A stretch of 64,000 nucleotides of DNA from NCBI RefSeq assembly GCF_041022165.1, contig NZ_CP163302.1:2480001-2544000 (forward strand), read 5' to 3'. This document shows, piece by piece, positions 25,124 through 33,546 of this stretch; position 1 is the stretch's first letter; every line of letters begins with the position of its first letter. The position numbers and the translations under genes are program-made. Below the pieces are notes generated by a model, which was not told the origin of the DNA, did no database searches, and saw only the letters and a list, made by a program, of their open reading frames with translations. The DNA is from Sinomonas sp. P10A9. Lineage in GTDB: Bacteria; Actinomycetota; Actinomycetes; Actinomycetales; Micrococcaceae.

Positions 25124-26171
25124 GACGGTCGCTGTACCTGACACCCGCACACCCTCCCATGTGCTGTCCCTGCAGGGGGCACTCAATCTGGCCCTCGACG
25201 AGCTCCTCGCCGAGGACGAGAAGGTCCTCGTGCTGGGCGAGGACGTCGGCACGCTCGGCGGAGTCTTCCGCGTCACGAGCGGCCTCGCGGCCTCCCACGG
25301 GGCGGAGCGCGTCTTCGACACCCCGCTCGCCGAGTCCGGGATCCTCGGCATGTCGATCGGCCTGTCGATCGCCGGATTCCGGCCCGTGCCCGAGGTCCAG
25401 TTCGATGGCTTCGCGTACCCCGCGATGAACCAGATCGTCACGCAGCTCGGCCGCATGCACTACCGCTCCCGCGGCACCCTGCCCATGCCAGTCACCCTCC
25501 GGGTCCCGAGCTTCGGCGGCATCCGGGCACCTGAGCACCACGGCGAGAGCCTCGAGGCCGTCTTCGCGCATGTCCCGGGCCTCAAGGTCGTTTCCCCCTC
25601 CGACCCGCAGCAGGGCTACACGCTGCTCAAGGCAGCCGTGCGCATGAACGATCCGGTCATGTTCATGGAGCCCAAGTCGCGGTACTGGCAGAAGGGGCCG
25701 GTCGTGACCGAGGCGGAGGGCGCGCACGACGGCGACTCCTCGCCGTCGCGCGTCGATTCGCCTTGGGGGGCGCGCGTCGCCCGCGCGGGGCGGCACCTCA
25801 CACTCGTCGCGTGGGGCGCGATGGTGGCCCGCTGCCTGCAGGTGGCCGAGCTGGCCGCGGAGGACGGGATCGACGTCGAGGTCGTCGACCTGCGCTGGCT
25901 CAAGCCGATCGACGCCGAGACCCTGACGGCGTCCGTCGCGAAGACGCGGCGCGCCGTCGTCGTCCACGAGGCCCCGCTCACCGCGGGCCTCGGAGCCGAG
26001 GTGGCCCAGCTCATCACCCAGCGCTGCTTCGGAACGCTCAAGGCACCCGTTGAGCGCGTCACCGGCTTCGACGTACCGTATCCCTCAGGTGACCTGGAGG
26101 ACGAGTACATCCCGAATATCGACCGCATCCTGTTCGGCATCCAGCGAGTATTGGAGTACAAGCGTGGCTGA
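25116..26171 (+). CDS. 2-oxoacid dehydrogenase E1 component, beta subunit
   Basis: Partner of E1 alpha, 351 residues. ATG 25116 follows GAGGAG by 6 nt and lies inside the end of the alpha gene. Family marks: LNLALDELLAEDEKVLVLGEDVG, FDTPLAESGILGMSIGLSIA, PEVQFDGFAYPAMNQI, MPVTLRVPSFGGIRAPEHHGES and the C-terminal VVHEAPLTAGLGAEVAQLI. An insert of about 25 charged residues (VTEAEGAHDGDSSPSRVDSP) separates the two domains. The stop overlaps the lipoyl gene by 8 bp. Confidence 0.93.
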   Translation: MPETVAVPDTRTPSHVLSLQGALNLALDELLAEDEKVLVLGEDVGTLGGVFRVTSGLAASHGAERVFDTPLAESGILGMSIGLSIAGFRPVPEVQFDGFAYPAMNQIVTQLGRMHYRSRGTLPMPVTLRVPSFGGIRAPEHHGESLEAVFAHVPGLKVVSPSDPQQGYTLLKAAVRMNDPVMFMEPKSRYWQKGPVVTEAEGAHDGDSSPSRVDSPWGARVARAGRHLTLVAWGAMVARCLQVAELAAEDGIDVEVVDLRWLKPIDAETLTASVAKTRRAVVVHEAPLTAGLGAEVAQLITQRCFGTLKAPVERVTGFDVPYPSGDLEDEYIPNIDRILFGIQRVLEYKRG

Positions 26172-26493
26172 GATTTCCTTCCCCCTCCCCGATCTCGGCG
26201 AGGGACTCATCGAGGCCACCGTCCTCGACTGGCTCGTCGCCGAGGGCGACCAGATCGAGCGGAACCAGCCGATGGTCGAGGTCGAGACCACAAAGTCCGC
26301 CCTTGAGCTTCCCTCCCCCCAGTCCGGGGTCGTGAAGAAGGTCTACGGCGCGCCCGGCGAGGTCATCAAGGTGGGCGAACCCCTCATCGTCTTCGAGGTC
26401 GCGGACGAGACCGCGGGGATCGTCGGCAACGTGCCGTCCGAGGACGCGCCGAAGCGGCGTGTCCGTCTGAGCGCAAACCTCGACGAGGACTGA
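26164..26493 (+). CDS. Free-standing lipoyl-domain protein (E2-like)
   Basis: 109 residues from GTG 26164, consisting of one biotinyl/lipoyl domain. ISFPLPDLGEGLIEATVLDW opens it, and Lys44 in VEVETTKSALELPSP is the expected lipoylation site (the hairpin is ETTK rather than the common DKA). Only about 30 residues follow the domain. The E3-binding domain and the CoA-dependent acyltransferase of a normal 400-600-residue E2 are absent, and nothing in the next frames restores them. It overlaps E1 beta by 8 bp and ends 10 nt before an alpha/beta hydrolase gene. It can carry the acyl group from E1; what accepts it is the open question. Confidence 0.88.
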   Translation: MAEISFPLPDLGEGLIEATVLDWLVAEGDQIERNQPMVEVETTKSALELPSPQSGVVKKVYGAPGEVIKVGEPLIVFEVADETAGIVGNVPSEDAPKRRVRLSANLDED

Positions 26494-26503
26494 GCGAGGA
26501 TTG

Positions 26504-27412
26504 ATGCCGCAGGGACCTACGCTGGACCTTGATGCAGCACGCGGCACGGCCACGCACGATGAGGCCGCGCAGGACAAGGGGATGGCGCACATGATGGCAG
26601 GACAGCACGCGGGGTCGGCGGCACAGCACACGGTCGAGGGGACCGACCCGGGGCTCCACGTGGTCGTGGCCGAGCCCGAGTCGCCCGCGGCCCTGCCGCC
26701 CGTCCTGCTGATCCACGGGTTCGCCTCCTCGGTCGCGCTCAACTGGGAGCAGAGCGGCTGGATCGCGGCACTCCTCGAGGCAGGACGGCGCGTGGTCGCC
26801 GTCGACCTCCCCGGGCACGGCAGGAGCACGGCACCCGAGGACGTCGATTCGTACACTCCCGGACGGATCCGCGCGGATCTCCTTCAGATCGTGACCGATG
26901 CGGGCGCACGACCGCTCGATCCGCGCCACGCCGACAGCGGGCTGGACGTGATCGGGTACTCATTGGGCTCGCGCCTCGCGTGGGAGTTCGGGGCCACCCA
27001 GCCCGCACTCGTGCGGCGCCTCGTCCTCGGCGGCCCGAGCAACCGCGACCCGCTTGCCGAGTTCGACCTCCCGGCAGTCCAGCGCTTCCTGGCCGACGGG
27101 ACGCCGATCGAGGACGCATCGACCGCCTCGCTCGTGACGATGGCCCAGGCCTCCCCCGAGTCCGACATGTACGCGCTGCTCTCGCTCGTCGAGGGCATCA
27201 AGGAGGAGCCGTTCGACGCCGCAGAAGCCGTGCCGCGTCAGCCCGTGCTCATGGTCGCAGGAGAGAAGGACGAGCGGTTGGGTGCGCTCGAGGTCCTCAA
27301 GGGGCTCGCGCCCTCCGCCGAGATCGTCGTGGTCCCGGGCCGGAACCACGTCAACGTCGTCACCGCGCGGGCATTCAAGCAGGCGGCCATCGAGTTCCTC
27401 GCCCGCCCCTGA
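26504..27412 (+). CDS. Alpha/beta hydrolase in the E1/lipoyl operon
   Basis: 302 residues, alpha/beta-hydrolase fold. HGFASS forms the oxyanion segment, GYSLGS holds the nucleophile Ser153, GEKDERL gives Asp256 and PGRNHVNVV gives His282. The first 50 residues are His/Ala-rich and variable, so a later start is possible; ATG 26504 has GAGG 4 nt upstream. In Pseudomonas acetoin dehydrogenase the E2 subunit AcoC is a lipoyl domain fused to just such a hydrolase fold. Here the same two parts are adjacent but separate, suggesting a split AcoC-like acyltransferase. A plain esterase or thioesterase is the alternative. Confidence 0.85.
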   Translation: MPQGPTLDLDAARGTATHDEAAQDKGMAHMMAGQHAGSAAQHTVEGTDPGLHVVVAEPESPAALPPVLLIHGFASSVALNWEQSGWIAALLEAGRRVVAVDLPGHGRSTAPEDVDSYTPGRIRADLLQIVTDAGARPLDPRHADSGLDVIGYSLGSRLAWEFGATQPALVRRLVLGGPSNRDPLAEFDLPAVQRFLADGTPIEDASTASLVTMAQASPESDMYALLSLVEGIKEEPFDAAEAVPRQPVLMVAGEKDERLGALEVLKGLAPSAEIVVVPGRNHVNVVTARAFKQAAIEFLARP

Positions 27413-27594
27413 TGCGGAGTCACCTCTCAACGTTGCGGAGTCACCTCCCAACGTTGCGGAGTCACCTCCGCACGATGAGGAGTCACCTCTCTACTGTGGC
27501 AAGGCCCACTCTCGAGACGTGACCCCGCAACCTCGAGACATGACCCCGCAACCTTGAGAGGTGACCCCCCAGCGTCGAGGGGTTGACGGGTTGC
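27413..27594. repeat. Array of eight 21-bp repeats, four direct and four inverted
   Basis: Four units like TGCGGAGTCACCTCTCAACG(T) start at 27413, 27434, 27455 and 27476. After a 14-bp spacer (27497-27510), four units in the opposite sense, like CTCGAGACGTGACCCCGCAAC, start at 27511, 27532, 27553 and 27574. The third inverted unit is the closest complement of the direct ones; the last is degenerate. The array begins at the base after the hydrolase stop and ends 16 bp before the GntR operator. The transcript could fold into one long hairpin. Confidence 0.85.
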
Positions 27595-27610
27595 AGTGTC
27601 TCACGGCACA

Positions 27611-27643
27611 CTGGATCGTATACGATGATCGTATACGATCCAG
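27611..27643. promoter_or_regulatory. Perfect 33-bp palindromic GntR-type operator
   Basis: CTGGATCGTATACGAT (27611-27626), a central G, and ATCGTATACGATCCAG (27628-27643) are exact complements. Each arm contains ATCGTATACGAT, itself a palindrome, so the site is two stacked dyads 17 bp apart. It ends 38 nt before the start of the homoprotocatechuate operon, whose second gene is a GntR regulator. GTATAC cores are typical of GntR operators. Confidence 0.78.
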
Positions 27644-27681
27644 CCTCCACGAGGGCTGGCCGACTCGAGGAAGAGGACCAC

Positions 27682-29253
27682 GTGCAGCATCCAGGGCAGC
27701 TCGCAGACCAGGTTCGCCAGGACACGATCGACGCCGCCGGCAAGGTCATCGCAGTCCACCTCAACTACCCGAGCCGCGCAGCCCAGCGCGGCCGCACCCC
27801 CGCAGTCCCCTCGTATTTCCTCAAGCCCGCAACGTCGCTGGCGCTCAACGGCGCCGAGCTCAAGCGCCCGCAGGGCGTCGAGCTCCTCACGGTCGAGGGA
27901 GAGGTGGCACTTGTCATCGGAGCCCGCGCCCGCAACATCTCCCCGGAGAACGCCTGGGCGCACGTCGGCTATGTGACGGCCGCGAACGACGCCGGGCTTG
28001 CCGACCTGCGCTGGGCAGACAAGGGCTCCAACCTCCGCTCCAAGGGCGTCGACGGCATCGCGCCGATCGGTCCGACGCTGCTCCCCGCGCAGGAGCTCGA
28101 CCCCGCGGCCCTGCGCGTGCGCATGTGGATCAACGGCAAGCTCGCCCAGGAGGACTCGACGGCGACGCTCTTCTTCCCGTTCGCGCAGCTCGTCGCGGAC
28201 CTCTCCCGCCTCATGACGCTCGAGCCCGGCGACATCATCCTCTCCGGCACTCCTGCCGGCGCAACGGTGGCCCAGCCGGGTGATGTCGTCGAGATCGAGG
28301 TCGACGGCGTCGCGTCCGACGGCGCGTCGCTCACCACCGGGCGCCTGTCGAACGCGGTGGTCGACTCGGGACTCGTCCTCGAGTCCTACGGCGCCCTGCC
28401 CAAGCTCACGGACGCCGACCGCATCGACGCGTGGGGCTCGCCCGAAGCAGCCGGACTCCCAGCGGATGGCGCGGGCGAGGCAAAGGCCAGCGGCGCGCCG
28501 TCGTCCGCCGTTCAGACCGAGGACACGCGGCCAGTGAGCGTCGTGACCCCCGAACTCGAGGAGAAGCTCCGTTCGGTCGGCACGGCCACCCTGAGTGTGC
28601 AGCTGCGCAAGCGCGGCATGCAGAACTGCCACATCGAAGGCCTCATCCCCACCAAGCCGGGCGCGAAGGTCGTCGGGACGGCCCGGACGCTGCGCTACAT
28701 CCCCGCACGCGAAGACCTGTTCAAGACCCACGGCGGCGGTTTCAATGCACAGAAGCGGGCCGTCGATTCCCTCCGCCCGGGCGACATCCTCGTCATGGAT
28801 GCGCGCGGCGAGAAGGGCTCCGGCACGCTCGGAGACGTCCTCGCGCTCCGTGCCCAGGTGCTCGGCGCCGCGGCAGTCATCACCGACGGCGGCATCCGGG
28901 ACTTCGGCCCCGTCTCGGCCATGGACATACCGGCATGGGGCGCGAACGCCCACCCGGCCGTGCTCGGGCGCAGGCATGTCCCCTGGAGTGTCGACGACAC
29001 CGTCGCGTGCGGCGGTGCTGCAGTCCAGCCCGGCGACGTGATTGTGGGCGACGAGGACGGGATCGTCGTCATCCCGCCGGCGCTCGCCGAGGAGGTCGCC
29101 GACGACGCCGTTGCCCAGGAGCGCATGGAAGCCTGGGTCGCGGAGCGGGTCGCCGAGGGCCACGCCGTCGACGGGCTGTTCCCGATGAACGCCGAGTGGA
29201 CCGCGAAGTACAAGGCCGCACAGTCGGCAACCGGCGCGGCCGGCCAGCGATGA
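27682..29253 (+). CDS. FAH-RraA fusion, homoprotocatechuate pathway
   Basis: 523 residues from GTG 27682 (AGAGG 5 nt upstream). Residues about 20-235 are a fumarylacetoacetase-family domain like HpaG/HpcE, with Glu72 and Glu74 of the E-x-E pair and Asp103. A 50-residue Ala/Gly/Asp linker leads to an RraA-type domain (about 285-510) with the full metal-aldolase signature Asp385-x20-Arg406-Asp407. E. coli HpaG has two FAH domains (decarboxylase and isomerase); here the second place is taken by an RraA fold, whose relatives are 4-hydroxy-4-methyl-2-oxoglutarate aldolases with oxaloacetate decarboxylase activity. First gene of the operon; overlaps the GntR gene by 4 bp. Confidence 0.88.
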   Translation: MQHPGQLADQVRQDTIDAAGKVIAVHLNYPSRAAQRGRTPAVPSYFLKPATSLALNGAELKRPQGVELLTVEGEVALVIGARARNISPENAWAHVGYVTAANDAGLADLRWADKGSNLRSKGVDGIAPIGPTLLPAQELDPAALRVRMWINGKLAQEDSTATLFFPFAQLVADLSRLMTLEPGDIILSGTPAGATVAQPGDVVEIEVDGVASDGASLTTGRLSNAVVDSGLVLESYGALPKLTDADRIDAWGSPEAAGLPADGAGEAKASGAPSSAVQTEDTRPVSVVTPELEEKLRSVGTATLSVQLRKRGMQNCHIEGLIPTKPGAKVVGTARTLRYIPAREDLFKTHGGGFNAQKRAVDSLRPGDILVMDARGEKGSGTLGDVLALRAQVLGAAAVITDGGIRDFGPVSAMDIPAWGANAHPAVLGRRHVPWSVDDTVACGGAAVQPGDVIVGDEDGIVVIPPALAEEVADDAVAQERMEAWVAERVAEGHAVDGLFPMNAEWTAKYKAAQSATGAAGQR

Positions 29254-29942
29254 GCGTCGCCCCGGCGTCCGCGAGCAAGTCCGAGCTCGCCTACGAATGG
29301 CTCCACGAGCAGATCGTCTCGGGCGAGCTCGCGCCCGGCGCCCGCCTCGTCCTCGCCCAGGTCGCGGAGCAGCTCCACGTCTCGGTGGTTCCGGTCCGAG
29401 AGGCCGTCCGGAGGCTCGAGGCAGAGGGGCTCGTGACATTCGAGCGGAACGTCGGAGCCACGGTCGCCGGGATCGATCCCGTCGAGTACCTGTACACGAT
29501 GCAGACCCTGAGCCTCGTCGAGGGTGCAGCCACGGCGCTCTCGGCGCCCTCGGTCACGGCGGAGGACATCGCTGCGGCGCGGGAGGTCAACGAGCGCATG
29601 CGCACGTTCCTCGCGGCCGATCCGGTGCACTTCGACCCAGTGGTCTTCACGGCCCTCAACCGGGAGTTCCATTCCGTACTGTTCGAACGCTGCCCGAACC
29701 CCCACATCCTCGACCTCGTGCACCGCGGCTGGAACCGGCTCAAGGCACTGCGCGGCTCAACGTTCAGCTACGTTCCCGAGCGCGCGAGCCAGTCCACCGA
29801 GGAGCACGAGGCGCTCCTGCGCCTCATCGAGCGGAGGGCGCCGACGGCCGACATCGAGCTCGCCGCGCGCCGCCACCGTTCCGCGACCCTTGAGGCCTAC
29901 CTCGCCCACACGGGCGAGAGCCCCGGCTTTCCGACCCTCTAG
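29250..29942 (+). CDS. GntR-family (FCD-type) regulator of the hpa operon
   Basis: 230 residues; ATG 29250 shares ATGA with the preceding stop. N-terminal winged helix: AYEWLHEQIVSGELAPGARL and SVVPVREAVRRLEAEGLVTF with the wing ERNVGATVAG. The C-terminal helical ligand domain includes ALNREFHSVLFERCPNPHI and STEEHEALLRLIERR, whose Asn/His residues resemble the metal-ligand set of FCD domains. Position inside the operon behind the 27611-27643 palindrome points to autorepression relieved by a pathway intermediate. Confidence 0.9.
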   Translation: MSVAPASASKSELAYEWLHEQIVSGELAPGARLVLAQVAEQLHVSVVPVREAVRRLEAEGLVTFERNVGATVAGIDPVEYLYTMQTLSLVEGAATALSAPSVTAEDIAAAREVNERMRTFLAADPVHFDPVVFTALNREFHSVLFERCPNPHILDLVHRGWNRLKALRGSTFSYVPERASQSTEEHEALLRLIERRAPTADIELAARRHRSATLEAYLAHTGESPGFPTL

Positions 29943-29990
29943 ACCCTCCACCCGTCCCACCTGACAACCAGTCCTTCAAAGGAGCGACAC

Positions 29991-31529
29991 GTGAGCAGCA
30001 AATTCGTCCCGGAGAATCTCCCGACGAGCATCCAGCACTACATCGACGGCAAGTTCGTCGACTCGGTCGACGGCGACACCTTCGATGTCCTCGAGCCCGT
30101 CTCGAACGAGGTCTACGTCAAGGCCGCAGCGGGCAAGAAGGCCGACATCGACCTCGCGGTAGCCGCGGCGACCCGCGCCTTCAAGGAGGGACCCTGGCCG
30201 AAGATGCTCCCCCGCGAGCGCTCCCGGGTCCTGCACAGGATTGCCGACATCGTCGAGTCCCGCGATGCGCGCCTCGCCGAGCTCGAGTCCTTCGACTCAG
30301 GCCTGCCCATCACGCAGGCCCTGGGCCAGGCCCGTCGCGCCGCCGAGAACTTCCGTTTCTTCGCGGACCTGATCGTCGCCCAGGCAGATGACACGTTCAA
30401 GGTCCCAGGCCGCCAGATCAACTACGTCAACCGCAAGCCGATCGGCGTCGCGGGCCTCATCACGCCGTGGAACACACCGTTCATGCTCGAGTCGTGGAAG
30501 CTGGGACCGGCCCTCGCCACGGGCAATACCGTGGTGCTCAAGCCTGCCGAGTTCACCCCGCTCTCCGCCTCACTGTGGGCCGGGATCTTCGAGGAGGCAG
30601 GCCTTCCGCAGGGTGTGTTCAACCTCGTCAACGGCCTCGGCGAGGACGCGGGCGACGCACTCGTGAAGCACCCGGACGTGCCGCTCATCTCCTTCACCGG
30701 CGAGAGCCGCACGGGCCAGACCATCTTCGGCAACGCCGCCCCGTACCTCAAGGGCCTGTCCATGGAGCTCGGCGGAAAGAGCCCCGCGATCGTCTTCGCC
30801 GACGCGGACCTCGACGCGGCCATCGATGCCACGATCTTCGGCGTCTTCTCCCTCAACGGCGAGCGCTGCACGGCGGGCTCCCGCATCCTCGTCCACCGCG
30901 ACATCTACGACGAGTTCGTCGAGCGCTACGCCGCGCAGGCCAAGCGCGTCAAGGTCGGCTACCCGCACGAGGCGACCACGGAGGTCGGTTCGCTCGTCCA
31001 CCCCGAGCACTTCGAGAAGGTCATGGGCTACGTCGAGCTCGGCAAGACCGAGGGCCGCCTCGTCGCCGGCGGCGGCCAGCCCGAGGGCTTCGAGTTCGGC
31101 AACTTCGTCGCGCCGACCGTCTTCGCGGACGTCAAGCCGGATGCGCGCATCTTCCAGGAGGAGATCTTCGGCCCGGTCGTGGCGATCACGCCGTTCGACG
31201 ACGACGCAGAGGCCCTCGAGCTCGCGAACAACACGAGGTACGGCCTGGCCGCCTACGTGTGGACCAACGACCTCAAGCGGGCCCACAACTTCGCCCAGTC
31301 CGTCGAGGCCGGCATGGTCTGGCTCAACTCGAACAACGTGCGCGACCTGCGCACGCCGTTCGGCGGCGTGAAGGCCTCGGGCCTGGGCCACGAGGGCGGC
31401 TACCGCTCGATCGACTTCTACACCGACCAGCAGGCCGTGCACATCACCCTCGGCAAGGTGCACAACCCGACGTTCGGCAAGCAGGAGCTTCACACCGAGT
31501 CGGATATCGACGACCCGGACCCCCGCTGA
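29991..31529 (+). CDS. hpaE: 5-Carboxymethyl-2-hydroxymuconate semialdehyde dehydrogenase
   Basis: NAD-dependent oxidation of the ring-cleavage aldehyde CHMS to the tricarboxylate. 512 residues; GTG 29991 follows AAAGGAG. Aldehyde dehydrogenase marks: GLITPWNTPFMLESWKLGPA, the Glu in MELGGKSPAIVF, the catalytic Cys in LNGERCTAGSRILV, and QEEIFGPVVAITPF. Neighbours make CHMS the expected substrate. No second aldehyde dehydrogenase is seen for arylacetaldehyde or succinic semialdehyde, so this enzyme could also have wider use. Confidence 0.93.
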   Translation: MSSKFVPENLPTSIQHYIDGKFVDSVDGDTFDVLEPVSNEVYVKAAAGKKADIDLAVAAATRAFKEGPWPKMLPRERSRVLHRIADIVESRDARLAELESFDSGLPITQALGQARRAAENFRFFADLIVAQADDTFKVPGRQINYVNRKPIGVAGLITPWNTPFMLESWKLGPALATGNTVVLKPAEFTPLSASLWAGIFEEAGLPQGVFNLVNGLGEDAGDALVKHPDVPLISFTGESRTGQTIFGNAAPYLKGLSMELGGKSPAIVFADADLDAAIDATIFGVFSLNGERCTAGSRILVHRDIYDEFVERYAAQAKRVKVGYPHEATTEVGSLVHPEHFEKVMGYVELGKTEGRLVAGGGQPEGFEFGNFVAPTVFADVKPDARIFQEEIFGPVVAITPFDDDAEALELANNTRYGLAAYVWTNDLKRAHNFAQSVEAGMVWLNSNNVRDLRTPFGGVKASGLGHEGGYRSIDFYTDQQAVHITLGKVHNPTFGKQELHTESDIDDPDPR

Positions 31530-31574
31530 TCCCCGCAAGCCACCATTCACCTCACTGAAAGCAAGGACGCTGCC

Positions 31575-32741
31575 ATGACCAACCGTGAAGACATGACCCT
31601 CACTTCCTCGGGGTTCTACGTGTCGCAGGAGGCCCCGATCTCCTGCAGCAACCCGATCCCCACCCCCTCCGCGCCCGCCCCGGACATCCTGCGCTGCGCG
31701 TACATGGAGCTCGTGGTCACCGACCTGAAGCGCTCGCGGGACTTCTACGTCGACGTGCTCGGGCTCACCGTCACGGAGGAGGACGAGAGCGCGATCTACC
31801 TGCGCTCGCTCGAGGAGTTCATCCACCACAACCTCGTGCTCCGGAAGGGCCCCGTCGCCGCCGTCGCCGCGTTCTCGTACCGCGTGCGCACGCCGGAAGA
31901 CCTCGATGCGGCCATCGCGTTCTACACCGAGCTCGGCTGCCGCGTGGAGCGCCGCAAGGACGGCTTCACGAAGGGCATCGGCGACTCGGTACGGGTGACG
32001 GATCCGCTGGGCTTCCCCTACGAGTTCTTCCACGACGTCGAGCACGTCGAGCGGCTCGCGTGGCGCTACGACCTCTACACGCCCGGCTCGCTCGTCCGCC
32101 TCGACCACTTCAACCAGGTCACCCCGGACGTCCCGCGTGCCACGAAGTTCATGCAGGACCTCGGCTTCCGCGTCACGGAGGACATCCAGGACGAGGAGGG
32201 CACGGTCTACGCCGCGTGGATGCGCCGCAAGCCGACCGTCCACGACACCGCGATGACGGGCGGCAACGGCCCGCGCATGCACCACGTCGCGTTCGCGACG
32301 CATGAGAAGCACAACATCCTCGCGATCTGCGACAAGCTCGGCGCGCTGCGCATGTCGGACCGGATCGAGCGCGGCCCGGGCCGCCACGGCGTCTCGAACG
32401 CGTTCTACCTCTACATCCTCGACCCGGACGGGCACCGCGTGGAGATCTACACGCAGGACTACTACACCGGCGACCCGGACAACCCCGTGGTCACGTGGGA
32501 CGTCCACGACAACCAGCGCCGCGACTGGTGGGGCAACCCGGTCGTCCCCTCCTGGTACACCGAGGCCTCCCTCGTCCTCGACCTCGACGGCAACCCCCAG
32601 CCCATCATCGAGCGCACCGAGTCCTCCGAGCTGGACGTGACGATCGGCGCGGACGGGTTCTCCTACACCCGTGCCGGCGACGAGTCCGGCTCGTACCACG
32701 GCGAGGCCTCCAAGGGCTTCAAGCTCGGCAACCAGCTCTGA
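31575..32741 (+). CDS. hpaD: 3,4-Dihydroxyphenylacetate 2,3-dioxygenase
   Basis: Extradiol cleavage of homoprotocatechuate to CHMS, 388 residues. Of the type I extradiol family with known Mn- and Fe-dependent Arthrobacter/Brevibacterium enzymes. Relative to the B. fuscum numbering all key residues are shifted by 23: metal ligands His178, His237 and Glu290 (from His155, His214, Glu267) and acid/base His223 (from His200). The C-terminal lid (TQDYYTGDPDNPVVTWDVHD) is intact. The first 23 residues extend the usual start. Mn versus Fe use cannot be read from the ligands. Confidence 0.96.
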   Translation: MTNREDMTLTSSGFYVSQEAPISCSNPIPTPSAPAPDILRCAYMELVVTDLKRSRDFYVDVLGLTVTEEDESAIYLRSLEEFIHHNLVLRKGPVAAVAAFSYRVRTPEDLDAAIAFYTELGCRVERRKDGFTKGIGDSVRVTDPLGFPYEFFHDVEHVERLAWRYDLYTPGSLVRLDHFNQVTPDVPRATKFMQDLGFRVTEDIQDEEGTVYAAWMRRKPTVHDTAMTGGNGPRMHHVAFATHEKHNILAICDKLGALRMSDRIERGPGRHGVSNAFYLYILDPDGHRVEIYTQDYYTGDPDNPVVTWDVHDNQRRDWWGNPVVPSWYTEASLVLDLDGNPQPIIERTESSELDVTIGADGFSYTRAGDESGSYHGEASKGFKLGNQL

Positions 32742-32745
32742 TCCG

Positions 32746-33546
32746 ATGCTGAACGAGGAGACCATCGCGGCGATCGCCGACGAGCTCGTGGAGGCCGGGC
32801 GGACGCGCACGCCCGTCCCGCTCCTCCACACCCGGTACGAGGGCATGGACGTCGAGGACGCGTACGCGGTCCAGAAGCTCTGGGCCAGTCGGCTCGAGGC
32901 CGAGGGACGGCGGGTGGCGGGGCGCAAGATCGGCCTCACGTCGAAGGCCATGCAGGCGGCCACGGGCATCACCGAGCCGGACTACGGCGTCATCTTCGAC
33001 GACCAGGTCCTCGAGAACGGTGCCGTCGTCGAGTGGAAGCGCTACACGCATCCGCGCATCGAGGTCGAGCTCGCGTTCAAGCTCGGCAAGGACCTCACGG
33101 GCCGTGGCCCGAACGGAACAGCTGTCACGCTGTTCGACGTGCTCGACGCGACCGACTACGTGGTGCCAGCGCTCGAGATCCTCGACTCGAGGATCGAGAT
33201 GGAGGGCCGCACCATCGTGGACACCATCTCGGACAACGCCGCGCTCGGGGCGATGGTGGTGGGCGGCCGCCCGGTGCGACCGCACGAGACCGACCTCCGC
33301 TGGATCGCCTCCCTCCTGTACCGCAACCAGGAGATCGTCGAGACCGGCGTGGCGGCCGGCGTCCTCAATCACCCGGCCACAGGCGTGGCGTGGCTCGCGG
33401 ACAAGCTCGCCCAGCACGGGCAGGACCTGCGTGCGGGGGACCTCATCCTCGCCGGCTCGTTCACCCGGCCCATGTGGGTCTACGAGGGCGACACGGTCTA
33501 CGCCGACTACGGGCCCCTGGGGACGGTGACATGCCGTTTCGTCTAG
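32746..33546 (+). CDS. hpaH: 2-Oxo-hept-4-ene-1,7-dioate hydratase
   Basis: Adds water to 2-oxo-hept-4-ene-1,7-dioate to give 4-hydroxy-2-oxoheptanedioate. 266 residues, the usual size. It starts 4 nt after the hpaD stop. Family marks: [25 protein letters not shown], the metal-site strand [16 protein letters not shown] (with the E-x-E pair), and the end motif [20 protein letters not shown]. The last 16 nt overlap the aldolase start, so the two are translationally coupled. Confidence 0.93.
   Translation: MLNEETIAAIADELVEAGRTRTPVPLLHTRYEGMDVEDAYAVQKLWASRLEAEGRRVAGRKIGLTSKAMQAATGITEPDYGVIFDDQVLENGAVVEWKRYTHPRIEVELAFKLGKDLTGRGPNGTAVTLFDVLDATDYVVPALEILDSRIEMEGRTIVDTISDNAALGAMVVGGRPVRPHETDLRWIASLLYRNQEIVETGVAAGVLNHPATGVAWLADKLAQHGQDLRAGDLILAGSFTRPMWVYEGDTVYADYGPLGTVTCRFV

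Noticed and set aside
27420..27570. Short repetitive peptides coded across the 21-bp array
   Set aside because: They are open only because the repeat length is a multiple of three; the frames run into flanking non-coding DNA and have no start signal.
27413..27594. CRISPR array
   Set aside because: The 21-bp units abut one another without unique spacers, half are inverted, and no cas gene is present.
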